Assembly (NCBI RefSeq): GCF_016806695.1
Contig: NZ_WUED01000010.1
Location: forward strand, 1 to 59,379
Direction of reading: 5' to 3'
Source of the DNA: Campylobacter bilis
Lineage (GTDB): Bacteria > Campylobacterota > Campylobacteria > Campylobacterales > Campylobacteraceae
Length of the DNA: 59,379 nt
The first letter of the stretch is position 1. Each line of letters starts with the position of its first letter. The position numbers and the translations under genes were made by a program. Below, piece after piece: positions 29,043-48,477 of this stretch. Under the pieces are notes generated by a model, which was not told where the DNA came from, ran no database searches, and saw only the letters and a program-made list of their open reading frames with translations.

Positions 29043-29691
29043 ACTTTTAAATGCCGATACATTTTTAAGACTTTGGCAAGGGTTTTTTATCACTCTTGAA
29101 ATTGCTTTTGTAAGTATTATCATTACTTTTATAGGTGGGTTATTCTTAGGAATTTTAATGAGCTTTAAAAATGCTTATATTTATGCTTTTTGCCGTTTGG
29201 GTCTAGAATTGGTGCGTATTATGCCGCTTTTAGTGTGGCTTTTTGTCGTGTATTTTGGTTTTCCTAGATGGTTTGGATGGGATTTGGGTTCTATAAATAC
29301 AGCTATTCTTGTTTTTAGTATATGGGGTTGTTTTGAAATGATGGATTTAGTGCGCGTTTCTTTACAAAGTATTCCCAAGCATCAATACGAAAGTGCTGTT
29401 TCTTTGGGGTTAAATACTTTAGAAAGTTTTATTTATATTGTGATTCCTCAAGCCTTTAGGCGATTGATGCCTATGAGTATGAATTTATTTACTCGTATGG
29501 TAAAAAGCACTACTTTTGCTTATTTAATCGGTGCGGTTGAACTTGTGAAAGTAGGACAGCAAATTATAGAGTTTAATAATAAAAATGATTTAGCACCTTT
29601 TATTATTTATGGTTTGATTTTTTTCATTTTTTTTATTCTTTGTTATCCTCTTGCTTTGTATTCTAAAAAATTAGAGAAAAAATGGAGTTAA
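29035..29691 (+). CDS. Polar amino-acid ABC transporter permease
   Basis: 218 residues from the ATG at 29035, which has AAAAAGG 6-10 bp upstream. A reading from 29017 would overlap its neighbour more deeply. It has five hydrophobic helices and the EAA loop [35 protein letters not shown] (in parts, about 112-148). It is the second permease of the operon and is followed at 1 bp by the ATPase. Confidence 0.88.
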   Translation: MFELLNADTFLRLWQGFFITLEIAFVSIIITFIGGLFLGILMSFKNAYIYAFCRLGLELVRIMPLLVWLFVVYFGFPRWFGWDLGSINTAILVFSIWGCFEMMDLVRVSLQSIPKHQYESAVSLGLNTLESFIYIVIPQAFRRLMPMSMNLFTRMVKSTTFAYLIGAVELVKVGQQIIEFNNKNDLAPFIIYGLIFFIFFILCYPLALYSKKLEKKWS

Positions 29692-29692
29692 A

Positions 29693-30430
29693 ATGAGTAT
29701 TTTAAAAATAGAAAATTTACAAAAATATTATGGTTTGCATCATGCTTTAAAAGATATTAATCTTGAAGTAAAAGCTAAAGAAGTCGTAGTGATTTTAGGT
29801 CCTAGTGGATGTGGTAAATCTACACTTTTGCGTTGTATTAATGGACTTGAAGAAATAGCAAGTGGTAGTATTTATATTGATGGTGAAAAAATAGATAAAG
29901 ATTTTAAAGAATGGTCAAGAATGCGTCAAAAAGTTGGCATGGTTTTTCAATCTTATGAACTTTTTGAGCATTTAAGCGTCGAAGAAAATATACTTTTAGG
30001 ACCTATGAAAGTACAAAAAAGAAAAAAAGATGAGGTTTTAAAAGAGGCTAAAATTTGGTTGGAAAAAGTAGGGCTTTTGCATAAACTTCATGCTTATCCT
30101 AAAGAATTAAGTGGAGGTCAAAAGCAAAGAATTGCTATTGTAAGAAGTTTGTGTATGAATCCTGAGCTTATGCTTTTTGATGAGGTGACAGCTGCGCTTG
30201 ATCCTGAAATTGTAAGAGAAGTTTTAGAAGTGATGCTTAATCTTGCTAAAGAAGGCATGACTATGTTGATTGTCACACATGAAATGGGTTTTGCTAAAGC
30301 AGTAGCGGATAAAATCGTTTTTATGGATGAGGGTAAGATTATTGAAGAAAATAATCCTCAAGGTTTTTTTGAAAATCCAAAAAGTGAAAGGGCAAAGAAA
30401 TTTTTAAACCTATTTGATTATCATAAATAA
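29693..30430 (+). CDS. paqQ: Polar amino-acid ABC transporter ATP-binding protein
   Basis: 245 residues. Walker A is GPSGCGKST (36-44), the signature is LSGGQKQR, Walker B is [13 protein letters not shown] and the switch His is in VTHEMGFA. It closely matches GlnQ-type ATPases. No periplasmic binding protein gene is present on either side, so the binding component must be encoded elsewhere. Confidence 0.93.
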   Translation: MSILKIENLQKYYGLHHALKDINLEVKAKEVVVILGPSGCGKSTLLRCINGLEEIASGSIYIDGEKIDKDFKEWSRMRQKVGMVFQSYELFEHLSVEENILLGPMKVQKRKKDEVLKEAKIWLEKVGLLHKLHAYPKELSGGQKQRIAIVRSLCMNPELMLFDEVTAALDPEIVREVLEVMLNLAKEGMTMLIVTHEMGFAKAVADKIVFMDEGKIIEENNPQGFFENPKSERAKKFLNLFDYHK

Positions 30431-30466
30431 TTAATTGTAAAATATGTAAAAAGCCTTTAAGAACTC

Positions 30467-30495
30467 TTGACAAAATACTTTTTTTAAGATATAAT
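30467..30495 (+). promoter_or_regulatory. Consensus sigma-70 promoter of the tRNA-tuf operon
   Basis: A perfect -35 TTGACA (30467-30472) and a perfect -10 TATAAT (30490-30495) separated by exactly 17 bp, 16 bp before the first tRNA. Campylobacter promoters usually lack a -35, so this is an unusually strong one. Confidence 0.92.
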
Positions 30496-30510
30496 CTTAG
30501 TTTTATTTTC

Positions 30511-30586
30511 GCTGGTTTAGCTCAGTTGGTAGAGCAGCTGCCTTGTAAGCAGCAGGTCGGGGGTTCAAGTCCCTTAACCAGCTCCA
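30511..30586 (+). tRNA. tRNA-Thr (TGT)
   Basis: 76 nt with encoded CCA. Acceptor GCTGGTT pairs with AACCAGC. The anticodon loop CTTGTAA gives TGT, and the T loop is GTTCAAG. It is the first of four tRNA genes before tuf. Confidence 0.97.
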
Positions 30587-30637
30587 TTTTATTTTAGCAG
30601 TGTTTGACCAGAATATTCAAAAGCAATATTTTTTAAA

Positions 30638-30723
<86 letters not shown>

Positions 30724-30725
30724 TT

Positions 30726-30802
30726 GCGGGAGTAGCTCAGTTGGCTAGAGCATCAGCCTTCCAAGCTGAGGGTCGCGGGTTCGAGTCCCGTTTCCCGCTC
30801 CA
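30726..30802 (+). tRNA. tRNA-Gly (TCC)
   Basis: 77 nt with CCA. Acceptor GCGGGAG pairs with TTCCCGC, with one G-T. Anticodon TCC lies in CTTCCAAG. Confidence 0.97.
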
Positions 30803-30884
30803 TAATTAAAAGAACTGGGAGCTGTATTTTAACCGTTAACTTACAGTAAAATATCCCAAAAGTTTTTTTGTTGTCTATTTGGTA

Positions 30885-30890
30885 TATAAT
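30885..30890 (+). promoter_or_regulatory. -10 box before tRNA-Thr (GGT)
   Basis: TATAAT in GGTATATAATTTT, 10 bp before the tRNA. It probably gives an internal promoter for tRNA-Thr and tuf. Confidence 0.65.
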
Positions 30891-30900
30891 TTTTCTGAGC

Positions 30901-30975
<75 letters not shown>

Positions 30976-31040
30976 TGAATTGAAAAAATTATATAAATAT
31001 AGACTTGCTTTGATCAATTTATTTTATACGGAGGAAAAAA

Positions 31041-32240
31041 ATGGCTAAAGAAAAATTTTCACGTAATAAGCCACACGTAAATATCGGTACTATCGGTCAC
31101 GTTGACCATGGTAAAACTACTTTGACAGCTGCTATTTCTGCTGTTCTTTCTAGAAAAGGTTTGGCAGAACTTAAAGATTATGATAATATTGACAATGCTC
31201 CAGAAGAAAAAGAACGCGGTATTACTATTGCTACTTCTCATATTGAGTATGAAACAGATAAGCGCCATTATGCCCACGTTGACTGTCCTGGTCACGCAGA
31301 CTATGTTAAAAATATGATTACAGGTGCAGCACAAATGGACGGTGCGATTTTGGTTGTTTCTGCTGCAGATGGTCCAATGCCACAAACTAGAGAGCATATT
31401 CTTCTTTCTCGTCAAGTGGGTGTTCCATATATTGTTGTTTTCATGAATAAAGCAGATATGGTTGATGATGCTGAACTTTTAGAATTGGTTGAAATGGAAA
31501 TTAGAGAATTATTAAGTTCTTATGATTTTCCAGGTGATGATACACCTATTATTTCAGGTTCTGCTTTAAAAGCACTTGAAGAAGCTAAAGCTGGACAAGA
31601 TGGTGAATGGTCAGCAAAAATTATGAATCTTATGGATGCAGTAGATACTTATATTCCAACTCCAACTCGTGATACTGAAAAAGATTTCTTGATGCCGATT
31701 GAAGATGTTTTCTCTATTTCAGGTCGTGGTACTGTTGTTACAGGTAGAATTGAAAAAGGTATTGTAAAAGTAGGCGATACTATAGAAATTGTTGGTATTA
31801 AAGATACACAAACAACAACTGTAACAGGTGTTGAAATGTTTAGAAAAGAAATGGATCAAGGCGAAGCAGGAGATAACGTAGGTGTTCTTCTTCGTGGTAC
31901 TAAAAAAGAAGAAGTTATTCGTGGTATGGTTCTTGCAAAACCAAAATCAATCACTCCACATACTGATTTTGAAGCTGAAGTTTATATCTTAAATAAAGAT
32001 GAAGGTGGTAGACATACACCATTTTTCAATAATTATAGACCACAGTTTTATGTAAGAACAACAGATGTAACAGGTTCAATCAAGCTAGCTGATGGTGTTG
32101 AGATGGTTATGCCAGGTGAAAATGTAAGAATTACTGTAAGCTTAATTGCTCCTGTAGCGCTTGAAGAAGGCACTCGTTTTGCTATCCGTGAAGGTGGTAA
32201 AACTGTAGGTTCAGGTGTTGTTTCTAAAATTATTAAATAA
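31041..32240 (+). CDS. tuf: Elongation factor Tu
   Basis: 399 residues. It delivers aminoacyl-tRNA to the ribosome. The GTPase motifs are GHVDHGKTT (about 18-26), [13 protein letters not shown] and SGSALK. Domains II and III follow, with [10 protein letters not shown] and PGENVRI. The ribosome binding site GGAGG is at 31031-31035. Codon use is biased toward optimal codons, as expected for one of the most abundant proteins. It appears to be the operon-linked tufB-type copy. Confidence 0.98.
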   Translation: MAKEKFSRNKPHVNIGTIGHVDHGKTTLTAAISAVLSRKGLAELKDYDNIDNAPEEKERGITIATSHIEYETDKRHYAHVDCPGHADYVKNMITGAAQMDGAILVVSAADGPMPQTREHILLSRQVGVPYIVVFMNKADMVDDAELLELVEMEIRELLSSYDFPGDDTPIISGSALKALEEAKAGQDGEWSAKIMNLMDAVDTYIPTPTRDTEKDFLMPIEDVFSISGRGTVVTGRIEKGIVKVGDTIEIVGIKDTQTTTVTGVEMFRKEMDQGEAGDNVGVLLRGTKKEEVIRGMVLAKPKSITPHTDFEAEVYILNKDEGGRHTPFFNNYRPQFYVRTTDVTGSIKLADGVEMVMPGENVRITVSLIAPVALEEGTRFAIREGGKTVGSGVVSKIIK

Positions 32241-32246
32241 TTTAGC

Positions 32247-32276
32247 AAGGTCAAGTTTTATGCTTGACCTTAATTT
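32247..32276 (+). terminator. Hairpin between tuf and rpmG
   Basis: AAGGTCAAG (32247-32255) pairs with CTTGACCTT (32263-32271) over 9 bp and is followed by AATTTTT. It may act as a partial terminator that lowers read-through into rpmG-secE-nusG compared with tuf. Confidence 0.7.
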
Positions 32277-32290
32277 TTAAGGAAAATCAA

Positions 32291-32449
32291 ATGAGAATTA
32301 AAGTTGGTTTAAAATGTGAAGAATGTGGCGATATTAACTATAGTACCTATAAAAACAATAAAAACACTACTGATAAGTTAGAATTAAAAAAATATTGCCC
32401 AAGATTAAAAAAACATACGCTTCACAAGGAAGTTAAACTAAAAAGTTAA
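32291..32449 (+). CDS. rpmG: 50S ribosomal protein L33
   Basis: 52 residues from the ATG at 32291 with AAGGA 8 bp before it. Zinc-ribbon Cys pairs are partly retained: CEECGD, with the second pair reduced to a single Cys in [11 protein letters not shown]. It ends 13 bp before tRNA-Trp. Confidence 0.96.
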   Translation: MRIKVGLKCEECGDINYSTYKNNKNTTDKLELKKYCPRLKKHTLHKEVKLKS

Positions 32450-32462
32450 GCTTGATGCCCTT

Positions 32463-32538
32463 AGGGCAATAGCTCCAACGGTAGAGCGCCGGATTCCAAA
32501 TCCGATGGTTGGGGGTTCGAATCCCTCTTGCCCTGCCA
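32463..32538 (+). tRNA. tRNA-Trp (CCA)
   Basis: 76 nt with encoded CCA. Acceptor AGGGCAA pairs with TTGCCCT. Anticodon CCA lies in ATTCCAAAT. It lies between rpmG and secE. Confidence 0.97.
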
Positions 32539-32556
32539 TAATTAAGGTTTAAATAA

Positions 32557-32736
32557 ATGGAAAAATTAATAACTTATTTTAAATTATCAAAAGCCGAATT
32601 AAGGAAAGTAATTTTTCCTTTAAAAGAACAGGTAAGAAATGCTTATATTACAGTTTTTATAGTGGTTACAGCGATTTCTTTATTTTTAGCGTTAGTGGAT
32701 TGGATTATGTCCTCTATTGTTTCTGTAGTTATATGA
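32557..32736 (+). CDS. secE: Preprotein translocase subunit SecE
   Basis: 59 residues, a single-helix form of SecE. It has an amphipathic N-terminal segment (LSKAELRKVIFPLKEQVR) followed by one membrane helix (about residues 30-53). It is the essential clamp of the SecYEG channel. It sits between tRNA-Trp and nusG, with the nusG ATG 9 bp after its stop. Confidence 0.95.
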   Translation: MEKLITYFKLSKAELRKVIFPLKEQVRNAYITVFIVVTAISLFLALVDWIMSSIVSVVI

Positions 32737-32745
32737 GGAGGATGA

Positions 32746-33279
32746 ATGAATACTCATAAATGGTATGCAATCCAAACTTATGCTGGTAGTGAAATGGCAG
32801 TTAAAAAAGCTATTGAAAATTTAGTAAAAGATAATGGGATCGAAGAACAGCTTAAAGAAATCGTTGTTCCAACTGAAGATGTTATTGAATTTAAAAATGG
32901 AAAAGAAAAAATCAGCGAAAGAAGTTTGTATTCTGGATATGTTTTTGCCCTTCTTGATTTAAATACAGAACTTTGGCATCGCATCCAATCTCTTCCAAAA
33001 GTGGGTCGTTTTATCGGAGAATCTAAAAAACCTACCCCTTTAACAGAAAAAGATATTAATTTGATTTTAGAAAAAGTGCACAATCGTGCTGCTCCAAAAC
33101 CAAAAATTTCTTTCGAAGAAGGAGAGAATGTAAGAATTACAGAAGGACCATTTGCAAATTTCACTGCGATCGTGGAAGAATATGATATGGTTCGCGGTTT
33201 ATTAAAACTTAATGTTTCCATTTTTGGACGTTCAACTCCAGTAGAGATTTTATATTCTCAAGTTGAAAAAATAATTTAA
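32746..33279 (+). CDS. nusG: Transcription termination/antitermination protein NusG
   Basis: 177 residues. The NGN domain begins [13 protein letters not shown] and contains SLYSGYVFA. The C-terminal KOW domain has [21 protein letters not shown] (in parts). It couples RNA polymerase to Rho or the ribosome. The ribosome binding site GAGGAGG is at 32735-32741. It is followed 25 bp later by rplK. Confidence 0.97.
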   Translation: MNTHKWYAIQTYAGSEMAVKKAIENLVKDNGIEEQLKEIVVPTEDVIEFKNGKEKISERSLYSGYVFALLDLNTELWHRIQSLPKVGRFIGESKKPTPLTEKDINLILEKVHNRAAPKPKISFEEGENVRITEGPFANFTAIVEEYDMVRGLLKLNVSIFGRSTPVEILYSQVEKII

Positions 33280-33304
33280 TTTATATCAAGTAAGGAGATT
33301 TGTT

Positions 33305-33730
33305 ATGGCTAAGAAAGTCGTAGGCGAAATTAAATTGCAAATTGCTGCTACAAAAGCAAACCCATCACCACCAGTTGGTCCTGCTTTGGGTCAGCAAGGT
33401 GTTAATATTATGGAGTTTTGTAAAGCCTTTAATGAAAGAACAAAAGACATGGCGGGTTTTAATATTCCTGTTGTTATTACTGTTTATGCGGATAAAAGCT
33501 TTACTTTTATTACAAAGCAACCACCGGCTACAGATTTGATTAAAAAAGCAGCTGGAATTTCTAAAGGTACTGATAATCCACTTAAGAACAAAGTAGGTAA
33601 ATTAACTCGTGCCCAAGTTTTAGAAATAGTAGATAAAAAAATTGCAGATTTAAATACTAAAAATAGAGACCAAGCTGCAAAAATCATTGCCGGTTCGGCT
33701 CGATCTATGGGTGTTGAAATCGTAGATTAA
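33305..33730 (+). CDS. rplK: 50S ribosomal protein L11
   Basis: 141 residues, the standard length. It carries the proline-rich [17 protein letters not shown] segment that contacts the GTPase-associated rRNA and the C-terminal rRNA-binding helix ([12 protein letters not shown]). It is the first of the L11-L1 pair. Confidence 0.98.
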   Translation: MAKKVVGEIKLQIAATKANPSPPVGPALGQQGVNIMEFCKAFNERTKDMAGFNIPVVITVYADKSFTFITKQPPATDLIKKAAGISKGTDNPLKNKVGKLTRAQVLEIVDKKIADLNTKNRDQAAKIIAGSARSMGVEIVD

Positions 33731-33738
33731 TCCCTTTC

Positions 33739-33759
33739 ACCGCCAAGGTAAAAGGCGGT
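33739..33759 (+). promoter_or_regulatory. Hairpin between rplK and rplA
   Basis: ACCGCC (33739-33744) pairs with GGCGGT (33754-33759) around a 9-nt loop, between L11 and L1. There is no U-tract, so it is more likely an mRNA element, for example an L1-binding or processing site, than a terminator. Confidence 0.5.
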
Positions 33760-33786
33760 AGCACTTTAAAAATGCGGAGAAAATAA

Positions 33787-34488
33787 ATGGCTAAGATAGC
33801 AAAAAGATTAAAAGAATTATTAGGAAAAATTGATACAAACAAAGAGTATGCCTTAAATGAGGCGATTGATACGGTAAAGACTTTAAAGTCTGCTAAATTT
33901 GATGAAACTGTAGAGATTGCATTAAAGCTTAATGTCGATCCAAGACATGCGGATCAAATGGTAAGAGGATCGGTTGTTTTGCCTGCAGGTACAGGTAAAA
34001 AAGTTCGTGTTGCTGTGATAGCAAAGGATGCCCAAGCAGATCAAGCTAAAAATGCTGGTGCAGACATTGTAGGAAGCGATGATTTAGTAGAAGAGATCCA
34101 AAAAGGAAATATGAATTTTGATGTTTTAATTGCAACCCCGAATTTGATGGGACTTGTGGGTAAAGTCGGTAGAATTTTAGGCCCTAAAGGCTTAATGCCA
34201 AATCCAAAAACAGGCACTGTAACTATGGATGTAGCTCAAGCTGTTAATAATGCAAAGAGTGGGCAAGTGAATTTCCGTGTTGATAAACAGGGAAATATCC
34301 ATGCAGGACTTGGTAAGGTAAGTTTTTCTAAAGAGCAATTATGGGATAATATTACTACTTTTGTAAAAGCAATTAATAAGCATAAGCCTGCTACAGCTAA
34401 AGGCAGATATATAAAAAATGCGGCTTTATCTTTGACAATGAGTCCTTCTGTTAAACTTGAAACACAAGAATTACTTGATATGAAATAA
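33787..34488 (+). CDS. rplA: 50S ribosomal protein L1
   Basis: 233 residues. The [17 protein letters not shown] loop, [27 protein letters not shown] and [16 protein letters not shown] segments are characteristic. It forms the mobile L1 stalk and often represses its own operon. The ribosome binding site is GCGGAGA at 33774-33780. Confidence 0.98.
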   Translation: MAKIAKRLKELLGKIDTNKEYALNEAIDTVKTLKSAKFDETVEIALKLNVDPRHADQMVRGSVVLPAGTGKKVRVAVIAKDAQADQAKNAGADIVGSDDLVEEIQKGNMNFDVLIATPNLMGLVGKVGRILGPKGLMPNPKTGTVTMDVAQAVNNAKSGQVNFRVDKQGNIHAGLGKVSFSKEQLWDNITTFVKAINKHKPATAKGRYIKNAALSLTMSPSVKLETQELLDMK

Positions 34489-34516
34489 GAGTTGCCTAGC
34501 AGCAACTCTTTTATTT
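34488..34516 (+). terminator. Attenuator-like terminator after rplA
   Basis: AGAGTTGC (34488-34495) pairs with GCAACTCT (34502-34509) and is followed by TTTTATTTT. It separates L11-L1 from the L10-L7/L12-rpoBC part of the operon and may be a partial terminator. Confidence 0.75.
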
Positions 34517-34559
34517 TAAAATAAATATTTGAAAAAATTTTGATTTTTTGAGATGTTTA

Positions 34560-34639
34560 TTTTAGATTGAAGATAGTCGAGGCGTAAGCTTAATAGGAAT
34601 TTCCACTCTACTTGAAATCTCAATCGGAAAGGAGAAAAT
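34560..34639 (+). promoter_or_regulatory. Candidate L10 leader
   Basis: The 130-bp gap before rplJ contains a GC-richer structured-looking stretch (from TTTAGATTGAAG at about 34560 to the ribosome binding site AAGGAG at 34629). It is where L10(L12)4 normally binds its own mRNA. I assign it by position, and the fold has not been computed. Confidence 0.4.
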
Positions 34640-35116
34640 GTGACTAGAAGTGAAAAAGTTGAAATTATTGCTAAACTTGAAGAAGGTTTTAAATCTAGTG
34701 AAGCTATTGTAGTTTGCAACTACAGAGGTCTTAGTACAAAAAAACTAGAAGAGCTTAGAAATAATGCAAGAGAAAACAATGTAAAAGTTCAAATTGTTAA
34801 AAATACTTTGGCTAACATTGCTCTTAATAATTCCGGTAAAACAGGTCTAGTTCTTAAAGATACAAATATTTATCTTTGGGGTGAAGATCAACTTAGCGTT
34901 TCAAAAGTAGTTGCCAAATTTGAAGAAAATAATGACAAATTTGAAATTAAAGCAGCACATATTGAAGGCGAAGTTGCGGATCTTGCTAAAGTTAAAGCTT
35001 TAGCTAAAATGCCTTCACGTAATGAGTTGCTTGCTATGCTTTTGCAAGTTTGGAATGCGCCAATTACCAATTTCACAATAGGTTTAAATGCGCTTAAAAA
35101 TAAAAAAGAGTCTTAA
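34640..35116 (+). CDS. rplJ: 50S ribosomal protein L10
   Basis: 158 residues. It forms the base of the ribosomal stalk, carrying L7/L12 dimers on its C-terminal helix. It starts with GTG: the overlapping ATG at 34638 leads directly to a stop, and AAGGAG sits 5 bp before the GTG. The [12 protein letters not shown] motif is near the N-terminus. It is followed 25 bp later by rplL. Confidence 0.97.
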   Translation: MTRSEKVEIIAKLEEGFKSSEAIVVCNYRGLSTKKLEELRNNARENNVKVQIVKNTLANIALNNSGKTGLVLKDTNIYLWGEDQLSVSKVVAKFEENNDKFEIKAAHIEGEVADLAKVKALAKMPSRNELLAMLLQVWNAPITNFTIGLNALKNKKES

Positions 35117-35141
35117 TAAAATAAAAAAAAAAGGATGAAAA

Positions 35142-35519
35142 ATGGCAATTTCTAAAGAAGATGTATTAGAATATATTTCAAATCTAAGTGTTCTTGAGTT
35201 ATCAGAACTTGTAAAAGAATTCGAAGAAAAATTTGGCGTTAGTGCTGCTCCTGTAATGGTAGCTGGGGGTGCAGCAGCTAGTAGTGGTGCAGCAGCAGCG
35301 GAAGAAAAAACTGAATTTGATATCGTTTTAACTGATAGCGGTGCTAAAAAAATTGAAGTAATTAAAATCGTTCGTGCTCTTACAGGTCTTGGGCTTAAAG
35401 AGGCAAAAGATGCAGTTGAACAAACTCCTTCAACTTTAAAAGAAGGCGTAGCTAAAGCTGAGGCTGAGGAAGCTAAAAAACAACTCGAAGAAGCTGGTGC
35501 TAAAGTAGAACTTAAGTAA
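35142..35519 (+). CDS. rplL: 50S ribosomal protein L7/L12
   Basis: 125 residues. N-terminal dimerisation domain, Ala/Gly-rich hinge (about 38-52, [16 protein letters not shown]) and a C-terminal factor-binding domain with [24 protein letters not shown] (in parts). This is the standard layout and length. Confidence 0.98.
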   Translation: MAISKEDVLEYISNLSVLELSELVKEFEEKFGVSAAPVMVAGGAAASSGAAAAEEKTEFDIVLTDSGAKKIEVIKIVRALTGLGLKEAKDAVEQTPSTLKEGVAKAEAEEAKKQLEEAGAKVELK

Positions 35520-35590
35520 TTTGAGCTTTAAAATTTGAGGAAGATTTGCTTTGCGCAGATCTTCTTTTTTGTTTTTTGCCTAATTTTTAG

Positions 35591-44309
<8,719 letters not shown>

Positions 44310-44314
44310 TTCCT

Positions 44315-44338
44315 ATAGCCCTTTTTTGGGCTATTTTA
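44315..44338. terminator. Terminator after rpoC
   Basis: ATAGCCC (44315-44321) and GGGCTAT (44328-44334) around six T residues, followed by TTTTAA. It ends the tRNA-tuf-rpoBC transcription unit and lies at the stop of the convergent regulator pseudogene. Confidence 0.9.
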
Positions 44339-45108
44339 ATAAAGTTCGTCTAAATCTGGAAAGTTAGAATTAATCAATTCTTCTATTTTATTTTTTTCTC
44401 TTTGTAAGATTTTTCTATTTTTTTCTCTGAAGTCTTCATTAGAATAAAAAATCAAATATGAAATGCTAATAGCAGCTATAATTTTATTTTTGTGTTCTAT
44501 CCCTATAGCCATACATTCAATTTCCGGATTCATTTCTCCGCTTTCTAGAGCAATTTTAGTTTTTTTAATTTCTTTTAATTCTTGATATAATTGATCTATA
44601 TTATTTAAGGTTTTTTCTGTGATTTTTTTAAAGGTTTGAGGATACAGTTTTTTTAATTCTATTTTGCTTTTGTTTGCCAGTAAGGCTTTGCCTAAAGAGG
44701 TTGCATAGGCAGGATATGAAGCACCTATAAAAGACTTTAATTGCACTTGATTATTAGCATAATTTTTTCTAGATAAAGCACATTGCCTTCTTTTAAAATC
44801 CCCATTTGACAAGTTTGATTTGTAAGATCCCTTATGGTTTTCATGTGTTTTTTAATGATTTCAAGAATGCTATTTTTGCTTTTGATATTATTACTTAGGG
44901 CTAGAATTTTAAAGTCTAAGTAATAAGCTTTGTTTTCTAAATCACATTTTACATATTGTTTTTCTTGCAAGGTTTGTAAAATAGGCCAAAGAGTACTTGC
45001 TGGAATGTTTAATTTTTTAGCCATAATACTTAGGGTAGGTTTTTCTTTTGAATTTGCAAGAAGTTCTAAAATATTTAAGACTCTTAAAGTAGGTTGATGT
45101 GTATTCAT
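44336..45108 (-). pseudogene. IclR-family regulator of the fucose locus, frameshifted
   Basis: An N-terminal winged helix (45108-44737: LNILELLANSKEKPTLSIMA... IPASTLWPILQTLQE) and a C-terminal ligand-binding domain (ending at 44336, SLGKALLANKSKIELKK) lie in different frames. The joint is at about 44764. A run of A residues after CTAG is one base short of what is needed to continue from LYLEK into NYANNQVQ. In C. jejuni the intact protein controls the divergent fucose genes, as I recall. Here it should be non-functional. Confidence 0.9.
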
Positions 45109-45275
45109 CGATTATCCTTGATTATTGCTTCTTTATAATTTTATCATACTTTTTACTTTTGGTAACATAATGAAACAAAATAATCTCTTTAATAATTTTT
45201 ATACAAGTTAAGTATTTTAGGTGTATTGCAGTTAATAAAAGTGACAAATGTGTTATTTATTTAATTTGCTTTTTT

Positions 45276-45295
45276 AAAAAAAAACTTGTTATATT
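45276..45295 (+). promoter_or_regulatory. Fucose operon promoter with A9 tract
   Basis: TATATT (45290-45295) serves as a likely -10. A run of nine A residues (45276-45284) following six T residues lies just upstream, in the spacer after a weak TTGCTT -35 candidate. The aldolase ATG is 26 bp downstream. Confidence 0.5.
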
Positions 45296-45321
45296 TTTTG
45301 TATATACGAAATAAAAATGAA

Positions 45322-46231
45322 ATGGGAAATTTAAAAGGCACTTTGCCGACTTTGCTTACCCCATGTAAAAATGATGGAAGTATTAATGAAAAAGAATTTA
45401 TCCATTATTGTGAATTTTGAATTTCAAAGGGTTTAAAAGGATTGTTTTGTAATACAAGTATAGGGGATTCTCAAGCTTTGAGTATAAAAGATCAAGTAAA
45501 ATTAATGAAGCTTGCAAAAGAGGCTGCAAAAAATAATGTGCCTATTATTACAGGTATTACTTCGACAATTTATCAAAATACTTTTATTTTAGTGCAAAAA
45601 GCATATGAGTTAGGGCTTGATGCTTTATTGCTTGCTATGCCTTATTATTACAAATTAAACGAAGATATTCTTTTTGAATATGTAAAAGATCTTTCTTCTA
45701 AAGTAAAACTTCCTTTATATATTTATAATATTCCTCTTTTTGCACCAGCACTGAGTTTGCAATTTATAAAAAAAGTTTCAAAACTTGATAATGTAGCAGG
45801 TATAAAAGATAGTAGTGGAGATGCTTTGCTTTTAAATCATATTTTAGATTTAGTGCCTAGTGATTTTGATGTCTTTGTAGGAAGGGAGGAATTTTATGCA
45901 GGGGCGTTATTAGCAGGTGCAAAAGGTTCTATGACTAGTATAGGAGGTATTTTTCCAGAATTGATGAGTGAAATTTATAAATTGATTAATGAAAAAAAAC
46001 ATATCCAGGGCTTTATTGATCCAAAAAAGCTTATTAAAGGCTATAAGATTTGCTATGAGTATGGCTTTTCCTATGGGCTTTGCTTTACTTTTAAAAGCTA
46101 GAGGATTTGAATTTGCAAATACGAGTGTACATCCTTTATCTTCTGTTGCAAAAGAAGAATTAAATACGCGTTTTAATGAAGCTAAAGAACTTATTAAGAT
46201 TATAGAAAAACAAACAGGTATCAAATTATGA
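45322..46231 (+). pseudogene. DapA-type aldolase/synthase of the fucose locus
   Basis: Remnant of a dihydrodipicolinate synthase family aldolase of about 300 residues, probably acting on a 2-keto-3-deoxy sugar acid from fucose. It begins GNLKGTLPTLLTPCKNDGS. An in-frame TGA at 45418-45420 replaces a probable Trp codon (EFWISKG). The frame is then lost near 46008-46010, where one extra G appears. The TIM-barrel pieces IYNIPLFAP and the Schiff-base Lys in VAGIKDSSGD are still readable. It is coupled (ATGA) to the next pseudogene. Confidence 0.9.
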
Positions 46232-46491
46232 AAGATTATATTATAATAAATGAAAAAGACAATGTAGCTACGGTTTTACGCGATTTTCAAAAAGGCTAAA
46301 AATTAGCAAATATAGAGCTTTTAAATGATATCCCAAGTGGACATAAGTTTGCATTAAAAAATATTAAAAAAGATGAAATTATTATTAAATATGCACAAGC
46401 CATAGCCAGTGCAAGTTGTAATATTAATGCAGGAGAGTGGGTGCATGTACATAATATCGTAGGCATTAGAGCTTGTGCAGATAAGGAATAA
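46228..46491 (+). pseudogene. Altronate dehydratase N-terminal (SAF) subunit
   Basis: A short SAF-domain protein (87 codons) of the UxaA type. The frame runs MKDYIIINEKDNVATVLRDFQKG, then meets an in-frame TAA at 46297-46299 and continues as KLANIELLNDIPSGHKFALK to the true stop at 46489-46491. In split dehydratases this subunit precedes the large catalytic one, as here. It was probably a fuconate dehydratase component. The single nonsense codon is the only lesion seen. Confidence 0.85.
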
Positions 46492-46493
46492 AA

Positions 46494-47660
46494 ATGAAAA
46501 AGATAAGAGGTTATAGAAGAGAAGATGGAAAATTAGGTTTAAGAAATAAAGTCATTATCATACCAAGTGTACATTGTGCTAATAAAGTATGTCAAAACAT
46601 AGCCCAACAATGCCATGGTGCAGTTTATATCAACCATCAGCATGGTTGTTTTCAACTTGAATTTGATGCTTTACAAACTAGGGATGTTTTAATAGGTCAT
46701 GGCACTAATGCTAATGTTTTTGGTGTTTTGATCATAGGGCTTGGCTGTGAAGTGATACAAGTTAAAACAGTAGCTGAAAAAATCAAAGCATCAACACCTT
46801 ATAAAAAGGTTCAATACTTAGTGATATAAGAATGTGGCGGTAGCAAAAATACTATAGAAAAAGGTATAAAAATCGTTAGTGCCATGCTAAAAGAAGCTAG
46901 AAATTTACAAAAAAGTCAAGGCGATTTTAGTGATTTGATTTTAGCTGCAGAATGCGGTGGTAGTGATAGTTATAGCGGGCTTAGTGCAAATCCTGTTTTA
47001 GGGAGTTTGAGTGATTTTGTAATTGATCAAGGCGGTGCGGTAATCCTAGCAGAGACTACAGAACTTATAGGTTGTGAAGCTATACTTGCTAAAAGAGCAA
47101 AAAATGATGAAGTGGCTAAAAGGGTATATGATAAGATTTTAGCTTACGAGAATTTAATCAAATCTTTTCATACAGATATCCGGGGAGCAAATCCTAGTCC
47201 AGGAAATATCGCAGGCGGGCTTAGCACCATAGAAGAAAAATCTTTAGGATGTGTTTATAAGGCTGGAACTCGGACTTTAATGGATATGATTGATTATGCT
47301 AAACCTGTGCTTTCTAAGGGTCTTACTTTTATGAATATACCCGGAAATAATATAGAACAACTCAGTGCCATGGTTGCAGGTGGGGCAAATATTTGCGTTT
47401 TTACTACAGGTCGTGGCACTCCTACGGGATCAGCTATTGCACCTACTATTAAAATGAGTTCTAATACTTTTTGTTATAAAAACATGAACGATGCTATTGA
47501 TATTAATGCAGGAAGTATACTAGATGGGATTAAAACAAAAGAAGAAGTGTGCGATGAGCTTATAGAACTAATCGTACGGATTTCGTATGGAGAATTGGTA
47601 AAAGCAGAAATAAACGAGCAAAATGATTTTTCAGTTTGGAGGCTTGCTACAACTTGTTAG
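46494..47660 (+). pseudogene. Altronate/galactarate dehydratase C-terminal subunit
   Basis: 388 codons of a UxaA/GarD-type dehydratase. GYRREDGKLGLRNKVIIIPSVHC and the GCFQLEFDAL segment form the N-terminal third. An in-frame TAA at 46827-46829 (probably CAA before the change) interrupts it. It then continues in the same frame with ECGGSKNTIEKG, AECGGSDSYSGLSANP and the long C-terminal domain to 47660. One C-to-T change could restore it. Confidence 0.9.
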
Positions 47661-47681
47661 TTTAAGATTAAAGGAGAACAA

Positions 47682-48467
<786 letters not shown>

Positions 48468-48477
48468 GGAGTTAAAA

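Noticed and set aside
31059-31415. 118-residue minus-strand frame inside tuf
   Set aside because: It is antisense to the highly conserved EF-Tu GTPase domain and has no start signal. It is a by-product of optimal codon bias.
32778-33221. 147-residue minus-strand frame inside nusG
   Set aside because: It is antisense to NusG domains with no supporting signals.
45276-45284. A9 tract as a contingency locus in a coding region
   Set aside because: It lies before the first gene, in the promoter region, so it cannot shift a reading frame. It is kept only as a possible promoter-spacing element.
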